Part shown: in pieces, positions 14,479-22,409 of the stretch
How the letters are laid out: every line of letters begins with the position of its first letter
Position numbering within the stretch: position 1 is the first letter of the stretch
IMG/VR virus record: IMGVR_UViG_3300044715_001393
Coordinates: 1 to 24,246 of that record
DNA length: 24,246 nt
DNA from: a virus
Reading direction: 5' to 3' (one strand)
The notes under the pieces: generated by a model
Databases searched by the model: none
What the model was told of the DNA's origin: nothing
The model's input: only the letters and a program-made list of their open reading frames with translations
Translations under genes and position numbers: made by a program

Positions 14479-14763
14479 ATGCGCAAACCATGCCTTACCT
14501 GCGGCGTCGTCACCGACGGCCCGAGCTGGTGTCCTCAGCACGTCCCTGTGCGCAAGCGTCCCGCCGGCCGCTACAACCACCGCTGGCGCAAGGCGTCCAA
14601 GGCAGCGCGCACCGCGCAGCCGTGGTGCTCTCGCTGCGGATCAACCGAGGACCTCACCGGCGATCACGTCTTGCCGATGGCGCGAGGCGGCGACAAGAAC
14701 CCCGAGCCGGAAGACATCGTTGTGCTGTGTCGCGGATGTAACTCCTCCAAGGGCGACCGCTGA
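14479..14763 (+). CDS. HNH homing-type endonuclease, 94 aa
   Basis: The start is ATG 14479, 8 nt after AGGGGG. The N-terminus has a CxxC (KPCLTCG); a second pair is C50-x2-C53 (WCSRCG), and the HNH core is DH at 62-63 (LTGDHVLPMARGG), the region around N74-D79, and a final C84-x2-C87-N88 with K91 (LCRGCNSSKGDR). This ββα-metal fold nicks or cuts DNA. In HK97-type phages an HNH protein often works with the terminase at the packaging site. Here it lies about 3.4 kb before the terminase genes, but in the same orientation. A homing nuclease is the alternative. Confidence 0.9.
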   Translation: MRKPCLTCGVVTDGPSWCPQHVPVRKRPAGRYNHRWRKASKAARTAQPWCSRCGSTEDLTGDHVLPMARGGDKNPEPEDIVVLCRGCNSSKGDR

Positions 14764-14938
14764 CCGAAACTTACGCCACGCGCAAGGTTCGGCACACGCG
14801 CGAGGGGGTAGGGGGGTCTAAGGTTATAGCCGAAATACCCCCGCAACCCGGACCCCAGGCAGGCGCGCGCAACGGCCGAGTTATGCTATTTCTGAGGAGC
14901 GCCCAAGGGGGGCGGAAGAAGTAACAAAGGGGGGCCAC
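14764..14938. promoter_or_regulatory. Intergenic region before the methyltransferase operon
   Basis: This 175-nt gap holds a G-rich inverted repeat, GGGGGTA (14804-14810) with TACCCCC (14836-14842), and a TATGCT/TATTTC stretch at 14882-14892 that may be a -10 region, without a clear -35. The end is AAAGGGGGG upstream of the ATG. A promoter for the methyltransferase-to-portal run is expected here. Confidence 0.4.
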
Positions 14939-16135
14939 ATGGCCAAGAAGACAGTCGCGCCTTGGCGGAACCGCATCGTTGAAACCGGCACGCTGGCTCC
15001 GGCTCAGATCATTCCGAACCCGGAGAACTGGCGCGAGCATCCGGAAAAGCAGCAGAAGGCGATGTCCGGCGCCCTGGCGCAGCTCGGATGGGTTCAGCCG
15101 GTAATCATCAACCGAACAACCGGACGATTGATCGATGGGCACATGCGTGTTGCCCTTGCCCTTCGTCAGGGAGAAGAATCCGTGCCAGTCTCTTGGGTAG
15201 AGCTCAGCGAGGCTGAAGAGAGGGTCGCCCTCGCCACCATCGATCCGCTGGGCGATCTTGCCAACAAGAACGAGGCTGACCTCTACTCGCTCATCGATCA
15301 GCTCAGCATCGACGAAGCCGACCTTGCCGCCTTCGTTGGCGAGCTTGACGAACGCGACGACGACGCGAAGGAGGAGGCCGACCCAACCGAGAAGTTCTCG
15401 CGGGCCGATGAGCTTCAGGATAAGTGGCAGGTCGTGGACGGCGACGTCTGGATCGCGGGACGTCAGCGGATCGTCTGCGGCGACAGCACCAACCCCGACC
15501 GCATCGCGGCCGCCGCCGCCGGCCGCCTTGCTGCCTCCGTGGTGACCGATCCGCCATACGGCATCTCTATGCCGGGAGTCCACAACGACGGAGAGGAGAC
15601 TCTCTTCGGCCTCTTCCGGGACGTTATTGTCCTTCTGCCAATCAAGGACGCGGTCGTCGCGGCCTTCCAGTCGCCACGGCTCGTCTGGAAATGGATCAGC
15701 GCCGTCCAGGCCGCAGGCCACTCAATCGAGCGGCTTCTATGGTTCTACCGCGCGAGCAGCCGTGCCTATGCCTGGCGCGGCTGGGTCATGAAGTCGGACG
15801 CGATTGTCCTCTCCTCCATCGGCAGTCCGACCTGGCCGGAGCCAGACGGTCACAGGCCCGACACCTACGTGCAGGACACGGCTGACAAGAGCGGCATCGC
15901 CGGCTCACATCCAACCATCAAGCCCGGATGGGTCCTCCGCGACATCATTGGCAAGCTGCCGGACGGGCTCGTCTTCGATCCGTTCCTCGGCAGCGGATCA
16001 ACTCTGGTGGCCTGTGAGGAGCTCGGTCGCGATGGCGCCGGCATTGAGCTCGATCCCAAGTACGTAGCAGTCGCCCTCGAGCGCTTGCAGTTGCTGGGGC
16101 TCGAGCCGAAGCGAGAGTTGCCGGAGGGCGCATGA
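14939..16135 (+). CDS. ParB-like domain fused to DNA adenine/cytosine-N4 methyltransferase, 398 aa
   Basis: ATG 14939 follows AAAGGGGGGCC. Residues about 15-140 are a ParB/sulfiredoxin-like domain (LAPAQIIPNPENW, GRLIDGHMRVALALRQGEE). The methyltransferase domain starts near 160, with catalytic motif IV DPPYG (204-208), a central region with WFY (268-270), HPTIKP (324-329), and motif I FDPFLGSGSTLVACE (346-360) followed by GIELDPKYV. The order IV then I is the beta class of amino-methyltransferases, which methylate adenine N6 or cytosine N4. It probably protects phage DNA from host restriction. The gene overlaps the nuclease gene (ATGA at 16132). Its target sequence cannot be read from here. 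Confidence 0.92.
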   Translation: MAKKTVAPWRNRIVETGTLAPAQIIPNPENWREHPEKQQKAMSGALAQLGWVQPVIINRTTGRLIDGHMRVALALRQGEESVPVSWVELSEAEERVALATIDPLGDLANKNEADLYSLIDQLSIDEADLAAFVGELDERDDDAKEEADPTEKFSRADELQDKWQVVDGDVWIAGRQRIVCGDSTNPDRIAAAAAGRLAASVVTDPPYGISMPGVHNDGEETLFGLFRDVIVLLPIKDAVVAAFQSPRLVWKWISAVQAAGHSIERLLWFYRASSRAYAWRGWVMKSDAIVLSSIGSPTWPEPDGHRPDTYVQDTADKSGIAGSHPTIKPGWVLRDIIGKLPDGLVFDPFLGSGSTLVACEELGRDGAGIELDPKYVAVALERLQLLGLEPKRELPEGA

Positions 16136-16500
16136 AGGATCCGTTCGGAACCCCCGACTTCGGACCGGTCCATCGCGGCAAGAACAACAACCGCCGCGGC
16201 AAGGCGTGGGAGAAGGAGATCGCCGAGCGCATCGGGGGCGAGCGCGTTGGACAAAAGGGCGGCAAGGACGATGTTCAGCATGAGCGCTTCGCCATCCAGG
16301 CCAAGGTCGGCAAGATGTTCCCGGAGCGGTTCTGGTCTTGGCTGGGGGCCATCCCGACCAAGCCGGGTCAGCGCCGAGCGCTGATCGTGGGAGACGCACC
16401 CGGCCCAGGACGACGACGCCGAGCGATCGTCATCCTCGAACTTCGGGAGTGGGAAAAAGCAGAGGGCCTTGAGCCGCTCGACAAGGAGGACAACGGATGA
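16132..16500 (+). CDS. PD-(D/E)xK-type nuclease, 122 aa
   Basis: The ATG overlaps the methyltransferase stop and its own TGA overlaps the metK ATG. The N-terminal helix (RRGKAWEKEIAERIGG) is followed by GQKGGKDDV (D46/D47) and FAIQAKVG (Q56-x-K58), a PD-(D/E)xK core in the QxK form, then a FWSWL helix. Small phage resolvase-like or VRR-type nucleases show this layout and are often found near packaging genes. It could process DNA before packaging, or form a restriction-modification pair with the neighbour. The acidic residue replaced by Gln is common in this family but leaves activity to be shown. Confidence 0.75.
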   Translation: MKDPFGTPDFGPVHRGKNNNRRGKAWEKEIAERIGGERVGQKGGKDDVQHERFAIQAKVGKMFPERFWSWLGAIPTKPGQRRALIVGDAPGPGRRRRAIVILELREWEKAEGLEPLDKEDNG

Positions 16501-17627
16501 ACAGGAGGCTGACCAGCGAGAGCGTGACCATCGGCCACCCAGACAAGCTGGCCGACCAGATCAGCGACGCGATCCTCGACGCCCACCTGGCGCAGGATCC
16601 GCTCGCGCGCGTTGCCTGCGAGACGGCGCTCGGCAACGGCACCGCCATGGTCTTCGGCGAGATCACCTCGGAGGCCGAGGTGGACCACGAGGCCGTTGCC
16701 CGTGACGTCATCCGGGCGGTCGGCTACACCGCCGAGACCGGCTTCGACCCAGACGCTGCGCGCGTCATCATCAACATCCGCGAACAGAGCCCGGACATCG
16801 TCCAGGCTATCATCGGCGGTATCGAACTGGGCGCCGGCGACCAGGGCATCGTCTACGGCTACGCGACCGATGAGATCGGAAGTCTCTTCATCCCGGCGCC
16901 ACTCGCTATCGCTCACGACCTCACCAAGATGCTCGCTGACAAGCGGCGCTGGACGACCTCCGGCCTTCGGCCAGACGGCAAGGCCCAGGTCAGCGTCACC
17001 TACGATCAGGACGGCGACATCGCGTCGATCGACACCGTCGTCATCAGCGCTCAGCACGACGAAAGCAAGGGTCTCGAGGACCTGCGCTACGAGCTTGAGG
17101 ACGAGGTTCGATGCCGCATGCCCATCGGCCTGCCGGCGATTGGCCGCGTGCTCATCAATCCGGGAGGGCGCTTCGTGCTTGGCGGTCCGGCCGCCGACGC
17201 TGGACTCACCGGCCGCAAGATCGTCGTCGACACCTACGGCGGGGCGATCCCGCACGGCGGCGGAGCGTTCAGCGGCAAAGACCCGACGAAGGTCGACAGG
17301 AGCGGAGCCTACGCCGCGCGACACGCGGCGCTCAACGTCGTTGCCGCCGGACTTGCCCGACGATGCCAGATCTCTATCGCCTACGCCATCGGGCAGGCGG
17401 CACCGGTCGCCGTCACGGTCGACACCTTCGGGACCGGCCACCTGCGCGACGAGATCCTGGCCAAGCTCCTCAAGGAAACCTTCGACTTCCGCCCAGGCGC
17501 GATCATCGAGCGCCTCAACCTCCGCCGGCCGATCTACGCCGAGACGGCGCGCAACGGGCACTTCGGAAACTACCGCTTCCCGTGGGAGCAGCCGGACGCC
17601 ATCGACCTGCTCGAGAGGATCATCTGA
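16497..17627 (+). CDS. metK: S-adenosylmethionine synthetase, 376 aa
   Basis: Makes S-adenosylmethionine from methionine and ATP, releasing phosphate and diphosphate. The family signatures are all present: GHPDKLADQISDA (13-25, with H14, D16 and K17), GAGDQGIVYGYATDE (112-126), LRPDGKAQV with K162, and the Gly-rich loop GGGAFSGKDPTKVDRS (254-269). The C-terminal Y-x-NGHFG-like segment is also present. Length is close to the usual ~380-400, and no key residue seems lost, so it should be active. ATG overlaps the upstream nuclease stop (ATGA) and the gene overlaps the FmdB-like gene (TGATG). SAM is the substrate of the methyltransferase two genes upstream. Metabolic genes of this kind are unusual within a packaging operon. 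Confidence 0.95.
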   Translation: MNRRLTSESVTIGHPDKLADQISDAILDAHLAQDPLARVACETALGNGTAMVFGEITSEAEVDHEAVARDVIRAVGYTAETGFDPDAARVIINIREQSPDIVQAIIGGIELGAGDQGIVYGYATDEIGSLFIPAPLAIAHDLTKMLADKRRWTTSGLRPDGKAQVSVTYDQDGDIASIDTVVISAQHDESKGLEDLRYELEDEVRCRMPIGLPAIGRVLINPGGRFVLGGPAADAGLTGRKIVVDTYGGAIPHGGGAFSGKDPTKVDRSGAYAARHAALNVVAAGLARRCQISIAYAIGQAAPVAVTVDTFGTGHLRDEILAKLLKETFDFRPGAIIERLNLRRPIYAETARNGHFGNYRFPWEQPDAIDLLERII

Positions 17628-17827
17628 TGCCAACCTACGAACTCGAGTGCCTGCGATGCGCGACCGTCGTCGAGATCCGCAAGGCAATCACCCAAGACAT
17701 CACCGAGCGCTTTCACGAAGGGTGCGGCGGAGAGTTCCGCCGGATCTACAGCACGCCCGCCGTCGTCTACCAAGGCACCGGCTTCGCCAAGAAAGATCGA
17801 CAGAAAGGAGGACCGAACCATGGCTGA
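17627..17827 (+). CDS. FmdB-like zinc-ribbon protein, 66 aa
   Basis: The start overlaps the metK stop (TGATG). It begins MPTYELECLRC, with C8-x2-C11, and continues to a second half (HEGCGGEFRRIYSTP) and the closing VVYQGTGFAKKD, all in the order seen in the FmdB family of small zinc ribbons, in which the second CxxC is usually complete. Here the second pair has only C33, so zinc binding may be weak. These proteins are called putative regulators, but function is not established. Its end overlaps the next gene by 8 nt. Confidence 0.8.
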   Translation: MPTYELECLRCATVVEIRKAITQDITERFHEGCGGEFRRIYSTPAVVYQGTGFAKKDRQKGGPNHG

Positions 17828-18203
17828 TAACCGCTCACCGTTTCGCCGCTTCGTCGCGCTCGCTAAGCGCCTCGGCCTAACCTCGGACTTCACGCTTGAG
17901 GACCGCGGTCAACGAGCCGACGAAGACGCCTTCGCTCAGGTCGAGTTCACGACCAACGCGAGGACGGCCGCGTTCTCCTACAACCCGGATCACTTCGACC
18001 GCGCACCGGAGGCGACGAAAGCGCTGGTGATCGCGCACGAGGTTGCCCATCTTCTGCTCCACGACCTCCAGGTCAGCGGAGAAACGGCCATCTCGGCGCT
18101 GCCAGACGGCGCCGCCCGCAGCGTTGCCGGCGCAGCCTTCGAGCGGCAGGTCGAGCTCGCCTGCGATCGCATCGGCAAACTCATCATTGGAGGGCCACGC
18201 TGA
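17820..18203 (+). CDS. ImmA/IrrE-like zinc metallopeptidase, 127 aa
   Basis: ATG 17820, with AGAAAGGAGG upstream, inside the last codons of the FmdB-like gene. The active-site helix is H73-E-x-x-H77 (VIAHEVAHLLLHD), followed by a helical segment FERQVELACDRIGKLI holding a likely third ligand Glu. In ImmA the protease cleaves a mobile-element repressor to start induction. No repressor gene is found in this window. The alternative is a phage protein acting on host factors. The start of the terminase small subunit overlaps the stop. Confidence 0.75.
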   Translation: MADNRSPFRRFVALAKRLGLTSDFTLEDRGQRADEDAFAQVEFTTNARTAAFSYNPDHFDRAPEATKALVIAHEVAHLLLHDLQVSGETAISALPDGAARSVAGAAFERQVELACDRIGKLIIGGPR

Positions 18204-18721
18204 TGGGACGACGCGGACCAGCGCCAACACCAACCGCTATCAAGAAGGCGCGCGGAGAGACACGGCCGAGCCGGATCGGCAAGAAAGAGATCGCACCAAA
18301 AGCGGTCGCCCACCTCGAGGCGCCCGATGATCTCAGCGACGACGCCAAGCCGGTCTGGATCGCCGTCGTTGACGCCATCGGTCACACGGGAGTGATCACC
18401 GCGGTCGACGTCGAAGCGCTTCGCGCCTACGCCGAAAGCGTTGCCACCTACCGCAAGGCCGCCAACATCGTCGCGCGCGGCGGTCCGATCATCAAGGGCC
18501 GCAACGGAGAACTCGTGCGTAACCCGGCGATCATCGTGATGAAGCAGACCGGCGAGGCGTCTCGCGCCTGGGCTCGCGAGCTCGGGCTCACGCCGGCGAG
18601 CCGAGTCGGGCTCGAGGCAGTGGCGAGCCAGGGCCAACACGCCGGAGCCAACGCCAAGCTCGACGCGATCCTCGCGGGGGCTGACATCGCAGCGCAGCTC
18701 CGCGAGGGGAAGACACACTGA
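18203..18721 (+). CDS. terS: Terminase small subunit, P27-like, 172 aa
   Basis: The ATG overlaps the upstream stop (TGATG). It opens with MGRRGPAPTPTAIKKARGE, a start typical of P27-type small terminases, then helices (LSDDAKPVWIAVVDAI, AYAESVATYRKAANIVARGG), and the segment RNPAIIVMKQTGEASRAWA that is characteristic of the family. The subunit recognises the packaging site and directs the large subunit. It overlaps the large subunit gene at 18721 (TGATG). Confidence 0.88.
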   Translation: MGRRGPAPTPTAIKKARGETRPSRIGKKEIAPKAVAHLEAPDDLSDDAKPVWIAVVDAIGHTGVITAVDVEALRAYAESVATYRKAANIVARGGPIIKGRNGELVRNPAIIVMKQTGEASRAWARELGLTPASRVGLEAVASQGQHAGANAKLDAILAGADIAAQLREGKTH

Positions 18722-20220
18722 TGGCCCGCCGCCCGAAGGCGGCAGCGCCGACCCACGGACAGCTGGCGATCGAGTTCATCGAGGCGTTCTGCCGCGTCCC
18801 GAAGGGCGAGATGGCTGGTCAGCTCATGAAGCTCCTGCCCTATCAACGCGAACTCCTCGAGCAGGCGTTTGAGATCGGCGCCGGCGGCACGCGCCGCTAC
18901 CGCCGCGCGTTCTGGGGGATGCCGCGCGGATCCGGCAAGTCGGGTCTGGCCTCGTCGCTCGCCCTCTTCGGACTCTTCGACCCGCTTCACGTCGGCGCCG
19001 AGGTCGTCGTCGGAGCCGGTGACCGGCAACAGGCGCGGATCATCTTCGACGCCGCTCGCCGGATGATCGAGCTCGACCCCATCCTCAGCGAGCGCCTGCG
19101 CGTCTACAAGACCGTGATCGAGGAGCCAACCCGAGGCGGCACGTTCCGCGTGCTCTCCGCCGACGCACCCCGCGCCGAGGGTCTGTCTCCGAGCCTCGCC
19201 ATCGTTGATGAAGTGCACGTTCAGCCGAACGACGACCTCTGGTCGGTGCTGTCGCTGGGAACAAGCAAGCGCCGCAACTCCTTGATCCTCGGCATCACCA
19301 CCGCCGGCAAGAAGACCGACAGCCACGGACGCGACAGCTTGGCCTACCGACTCTGGCAGCTGGGCAACCAGATCGCCGACGGCGAGCGCACCGACCTCAC
19401 CGACTTCCACTTCCGGTGGTGGGGCGCCGGTCCCAAGGACGATCCGAAGTCCCCCGAGACTTGGCGGAAGGCAAACCCGGCCTATGACATCCTCGTCCCC
19501 GCCGACGCCTTCGCCGCCGACGCCGCCGGCGGCGTACCGTGGGATGACTTCCTCACTCGGCGCCTCAATCTCTGGGTTAGCAGCAACGAGTCGTGGCTTC
19601 CGCGCGGATCCTTCTCCGATTGCTACGCGCCGCGCCGCATTCAGCCGGGAGAGGCCATCGTCGTCGGGTTCGACGGTGCCTTCAACGGCGACTGCGTTGC
19701 GCTGGTCGGCGCGACCCTGGACGGCCACATCGAGCCGCTCGGCCTCTGGGAGCGACCGATCGACGATCCCTCCTACCAGGCGCCGATCGAGGAGGTCGAG
19801 GCCGCGATCCGCGACCTGTGCCGCACCTATGACGTCAAGGAGATCGCCGCCGACCCATACCGCTGGGCGAGGTCGCTCCAGATCCTCGAGGCCCAGGGGC
19901 TACCGGTCGTGCAGTTCCCACAGAACACGACGCGCATGACCCCGGCGACCTCGGGCTTCCGAGACTCGGTCGTCAGCAAGGCGCTGACCTGGGGTGGCGA
20001 GGACAAGCTGGCCGCCGCTCTCCGGCGCCACATCGAGGCCGCGACCATCCGCACGGACCGCGAAGGCCGACAGAAGATGGCCAAAGAAAGCCGAGCCTCG
20101 GGCCGCCGGATCGACCTTGCCGTCGCAGCAGTGATGGCGCTGTCGCGCGCTCGGTGGTATGCTACCGAGGGGAGCAAAGCAGACGACAAGCCGAAGGTCA
20201 AGTTTTTCACCTTCGACTGA
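18721..20220 (+). CDS. terL: Terminase large subunit, 499 aa
   Basis: Packaging motor with ATPase and nuclease domains. Walker A is PRGSGKSG (68-75), Walker B is LAIVDEV (159-165, D163, E164), and a C-motif-like region follows (LILGITTAGKK). The nuclease part begins near 315 with VVGFDGAFNGD, then the ADPYRW segment near 376, and the C-terminal KESRASGRRIDLAVAAVMAL, acidic and basic residues in the expected order. The gene directly follows terS and its stop is the start of the 55-nt intergenic repeat. Confidence 0.94.
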   Translation: MARRPKAAAPTHGQLAIEFIEAFCRVPKGEMAGQLMKLLPYQRELLEQAFEIGAGGTRRYRRAFWGMPRGSGKSGLASSLALFGLFDPLHVGAEVVVGAGDRQQARIIFDAARRMIELDPILSERLRVYKTVIEEPTRGGTFRVLSADAPRAEGLSPSLAIVDEVHVQPNDDLWSVLSLGTSKRRNSLILGITTAGKKTDSHGRDSLAYRLWQLGNQIADGERTDLTDFHFRWWGAGPKDDPKSPETWRKANPAYDILVPADAFAADAAGGVPWDDFLTRRLNLWVSSNESWLPRGSFSDCYAPRRIQPGEAIVVGFDGAFNGDCVALVGATLDGHIEPLGLWERPIDDPSYQAPIEEVEAAIRDLCRTYDVKEIAADPYRWARSLQILEAQGLPVVQFPQNTTRMTPATSGFRDSVVSKALTWGGEDKLAAALRRHIEAATIRTDREGRQKMAKESRASGRRIDLAVAAVMALSRARWYATEGSKADDKPKVKFFTFD

Positions 20221-20276
20221 CGCCGCGCTGGGCGGGGCGCTCGGGCGATCTATCAGGAAGACCCGCAAGGAGGATC
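20221..20276 (+). repeat. Intergenic repeat, copy 2 (upstream of small membrane gene)
   Basis: Second copy of the block at 5891-5945. It carries CCGCGC, GGCGGGGCGC and the identical 15-mer GGCGATCTATCAGGA (20244-20258), then CCC and AAGGAGGATC. Two copies 14.3 kb apart, both just after a structural or packaging gene and just before a small gene, suggest a shared control element. Confidence 0.7.
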
Positions 20277-20279
20277 GAC

Positions 20280-20423
20280 ATGCTCTCAAACGCGTTCGAG
20301 GTGGCGGGCATCGTTCTCATCACCATCGCAGCCTGGTCCGTCGACCCAAGGCTCGGCACCCTCATCGCCGGCATCGGATGCCTGATCGTCGGCCTGGCAC
20401 TGGATAGGAGCACCCGCACGTGA
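20280..20423 (+). CDS. Small two-helix membrane protein, 47 aa
   Basis: ATG 20280 follows AAGGAGGATCG; a longer frame from 20154 has no support. The product has two hydrophobic segments (FEVAGIVLITIAAWSV and LGTLIAGIGCLIVGLAL) with a short turn and a polar C-terminus. Its stop overlaps the GTG start of the portal (GTGA). A two-helix membrane protein between terminase and portal is unusual; function is unknown. Confidence 0.6.
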   Translation: MLSNAFEVAGIVLITIAAWSVDPRLGTLIAGIGCLIVGLALDRSTRT

Positions 20424-21784
20424 GCATCATCCGCCGCGCCCTTGGGCTCGAGACCGAGACCCGACTCTTCCAAAGCACCTCCCTGATCCCACGACCGGGC
20501 GACGGCTACATCGGCGAGGCCGGCGCTTCCGTCAACGTCCAGACCGCCACCGGCCTCACCGCCGTCTGGGCCGCCGTCGGCCTGGTCGCCGACACCGTTG
20601 CCAGCCTTCCCGCCGACGTCTACCTCCGCCGCGGCGCCGCCCGCATTCCGCTCCGCCCACGACCGAGCTGGCTTGAGGTACCGGTTCCGGCCGATCCAAA
20701 CTTCACCAGCTGGAACCACTGGCATCAGGTCACCCTCTCCCTGTTGCTTCACGGAAACAGCTACACCTACGTCATCCGCAACCGCCGAGGCGAGGTGGTC
20801 GAGGTGCGCGTCCTCAACCCAGAGCGCGTCACTCCGAAGATGATCAAAGACCCGAAGACCGGTGAGGAGATCGTCGCCTTCCAGATCCGCGCCAACGAAG
20901 GCAAAGAGGTCATCCTCGGGCCAAACGAAATCATTCACATCAAGCGGTGGACCAACCCAGGCGAGATCCTCGGCCTCAGCCCAATCGAGGCGTGCCGCAC
21001 TTCGCTCGGCGGAACCATCGCGACCGAGCAGTTCGGCGCACGCTGGTTCCGCAACTCCGGCGTCCCGTCGGGCGTCATCCAGGTCCCCGGCGAGCTGACC
21101 GAGGAGCAGGCCGCAGACATCGTTGGCGGCTGGCGCCGTCGTCACAGCGGCAGCAACACGCCGGGCATCCTCACCGGCGGTGCGACCTTCCAGCCGATCC
21201 AGGTCAAGCCCGCCGACATCGCCTGGCTCGACGCTCGCAAGTTTGGCATCGACGAAGTCAGCCGCATCTTCCGCGTGCCAACGACCAAGCTCAGCGGCGA
21301 GACCGGCAACCGCAGCTACAACTCTATCGAGGCCGACCAGACCGCGTTCGTCGTCGACTCGATCCGCCCATGGCTTGAGCTCATCGAGCGCAGCTATCAG
21401 CGCATCGTTCCAGGCGGCGCCGACTCATTCATCAAGTTCAACGTGGACGGCTTGCTCCGCGGCGACGCGAAGAGCCGATCCGAGGCATACGCGACCGGCA
21501 TCCGCGCCGGCTACATGACTGTCGCCGACGTCCGCCGACTCGAGGACCTTGCGCCGTTGGGCGAAGAGCTGCGACAGCCACTCCGCGAAGTGAACCTGGC
21601 GCCGGCCGCGCTCGCCGACCAGAAGCTCCGCGCCGACACAGCCGCCTCGCTGATCGCCGCGGGCTTCGCGCCGGACGACGCCGCCAAGGCCGCCGGCATC
21701 GACATCCGCGCCCCACGCGTTGTCGCCGCAGCAGCTCGAGAAGACGACGCTGAGATCGAACAACCAGAAGAGGAGAACAGCTAA
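20420..21784 (+). CDS. Portal protein, HK97-type, 454 aa
   Basis: The start is GTG 20420, overlapping the preceding stop. The order of motifs is familiar: VWAAVGLVADTVASLPADVY near the N-terminus, LLLHGNSYTYVIRNRRGEVV, EIIHIKRW, GLSPIEACRTSLGGTIATEQ, FGIDEVSRIFRVPTTKLSG, SIEADQTAFVVDSIRPW, and the region GLLRGDAKSRSEAY. This is the portal of HK97-like phages, a twelve-fold ring through which DNA enters. The C-terminus is acidic (DDAEIEQPEEENS). A capsid protease and major capsid gene are expected next but are not found in the window. Confidence 0.93.
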   Translation: MSIIRRALGLETETRLFQSTSLIPRPGDGYIGEAGASVNVQTATGLTAVWAAVGLVADTVASLPADVYLRRGAARIPLRPRPSWLEVPVPADPNFTSWNHWHQVTLSLLLHGNSYTYVIRNRRGEVVEVRVLNPERVTPKMIKDPKTGEEIVAFQIRANEGKEVILGPNEIIHIKRWTNPGEILGLSPIEACRTSLGGTIATEQFGARWFRNSGVPSGVIQVPGELTEEQAADIVGGWRRRHSGSNTPGILTGGATFQPIQVKPADIAWLDARKFGIDEVSRIFRVPTTKLSGETGNRSYNSIEADQTAFVVDSIRPWLELIERSYQRIVPGGADSFIKFNVDGLLRGDAKSRSEAYATGIRAGYMTVADVRRLEDLAPLGEELRQPLREVNLAPAALADQKLRADTAASLIAAGFAPDDAAKAAGIDIRAPRVVAAAAREDDAEIEQPEEENS

Positions 21785-21785
21785 C

Positions 21786-22046
21786 ATGGCCACCGTCACA
21801 TCGTATACCGTCAGCACCTCGGCAGTTCGCATCGTCGCGCCCGTCGCCTGGGAGAAGCGCTGGGTTATCATCAGCCCGCGGAACAGCGCTGATGTTCACA
21901 TCGGATCAACCTCGGCAGTCACCTCCTCCTCCGCCGCGCTGCTCAAGGATCAATACCTCGAGCTGCCGATCCACGCGAACGAAGAGCTGTGGGCGATCAG
22001 CGCAAGCGGCAGCCACGCCGTCGACGTCATCATTACGGAGAACTGA
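21786..22046 (+). CDS. Small beta-sandwich structural protein, 86 aa
   Basis: Two nt after the portal stop, ATG 21786 is preceded by AGAGGAGAACAGCTAAC. The product has repeated short strands: VRIVAPVAWEKRWVIISPRN, SADVHIGSTSAVTSS, YLELPIHANEELWAISASGS and VDVIITEN. That layout (charged/numbing 'nice' start, D-V-x-I-G, E-x-L-x-A-I-S-x-S) recurs in small phage virion proteins next to fibre genes. A virion role is inferred. There is no membrane or zinc motif. Confidence 0.65.
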   Translation: MATVTSYTVSTSAVRIVAPVAWEKRWVIISPRNSADVHIGSTSAVTSSSAALLKDQYLELPIHANEELWAISASGSHAVDVIITEN

Positions 22047-22049
22047 GTC

Positions 22050-22406
22050 ATGCCAGCAGCACGCTACGACGTCCAGATCGAACAAGGCGCCACCTTCGCG
22101 CTTGACTTGAGCTACACCGACGCCGCCGGTACGCCGGTCGATCTCACCGGCTGGGAGGCGCACGCCCAGTTCCGCCCAGACTACACCGAGGCGCCGATCC
22201 TGTCGATCACGCACGACGACTACATCGAGCTCGGCGATGACAACGGCACCGTCGAGGTTCGCATTCCAGCATCGGTCACCGAGGATCTTCCGGCGCCGGT
22301 CGCCGGGGTCTACGACCTCACGCTCACGAACGTCAGCAGTGGCTTCGTGATCCGACTGGTCGCGGGGCTCTACACAGTAAGCCCAGCCGTCACCCGGGAG
22401 GCATAA
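22050..22406 (+). CDS. Fibre-associated beta protein, 118 aa
   Basis: ATG 22050 with a 3-nt gap to the previous stop. The segments IEQGATFALDLSYTDAAG, VDLTGWEAHAQFR, NGTVEVRIPASVTED and AGVYDLTLTNVSSGFVIRL follow the layout of small beta-sandwich proteins encoded beside phage tail fibres (BppU/baseplate-associated type). Ends in a VTREA tail, as many such proteins do. Likely a fibre or baseplate piece. Confidence 0.72.
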   Translation: MPAARYDVQIEQGATFALDLSYTDAAGTPVDLTGWEAHAQFRPDYTEAPILSITHDDYIELGDDNGTVEVRIPASVTEDLPAPVAGVYDLTLTNVSSGFVIRLVAGLYTVSPAVTREA

Positions 22407-22409
22407 CCC

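Noticed and set aside
14321-14821. 166-codon frame overlapping the HNH gene
   Set aside because: The HNH frame has a full zinc and HNH motif; this frame is a Pro/Arg/Ala shadow.
16132-16500. Classical type II restriction enzyme paired with the methyltransferase
   Set aside because: The nuclease is short with a QxK core like phage packaging or resolvase nucleases; I keep a restriction pair only as an alternative.
16368-17687. 439-codon minus-strand frame over metK
   Set aside because: metK has complete family motifs on the plus strand, and the minus frame shows none.
16612-17880. Plus-strand 422-codon frame over metK in another phase
   Set aside because: Ser/Arg-rich shadow frame of metK with no family similarity.
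18448-19728. 426-codon minus-strand frame over terminase genes
   Set aside because: The terminase motifs on the plus strand explain the region.
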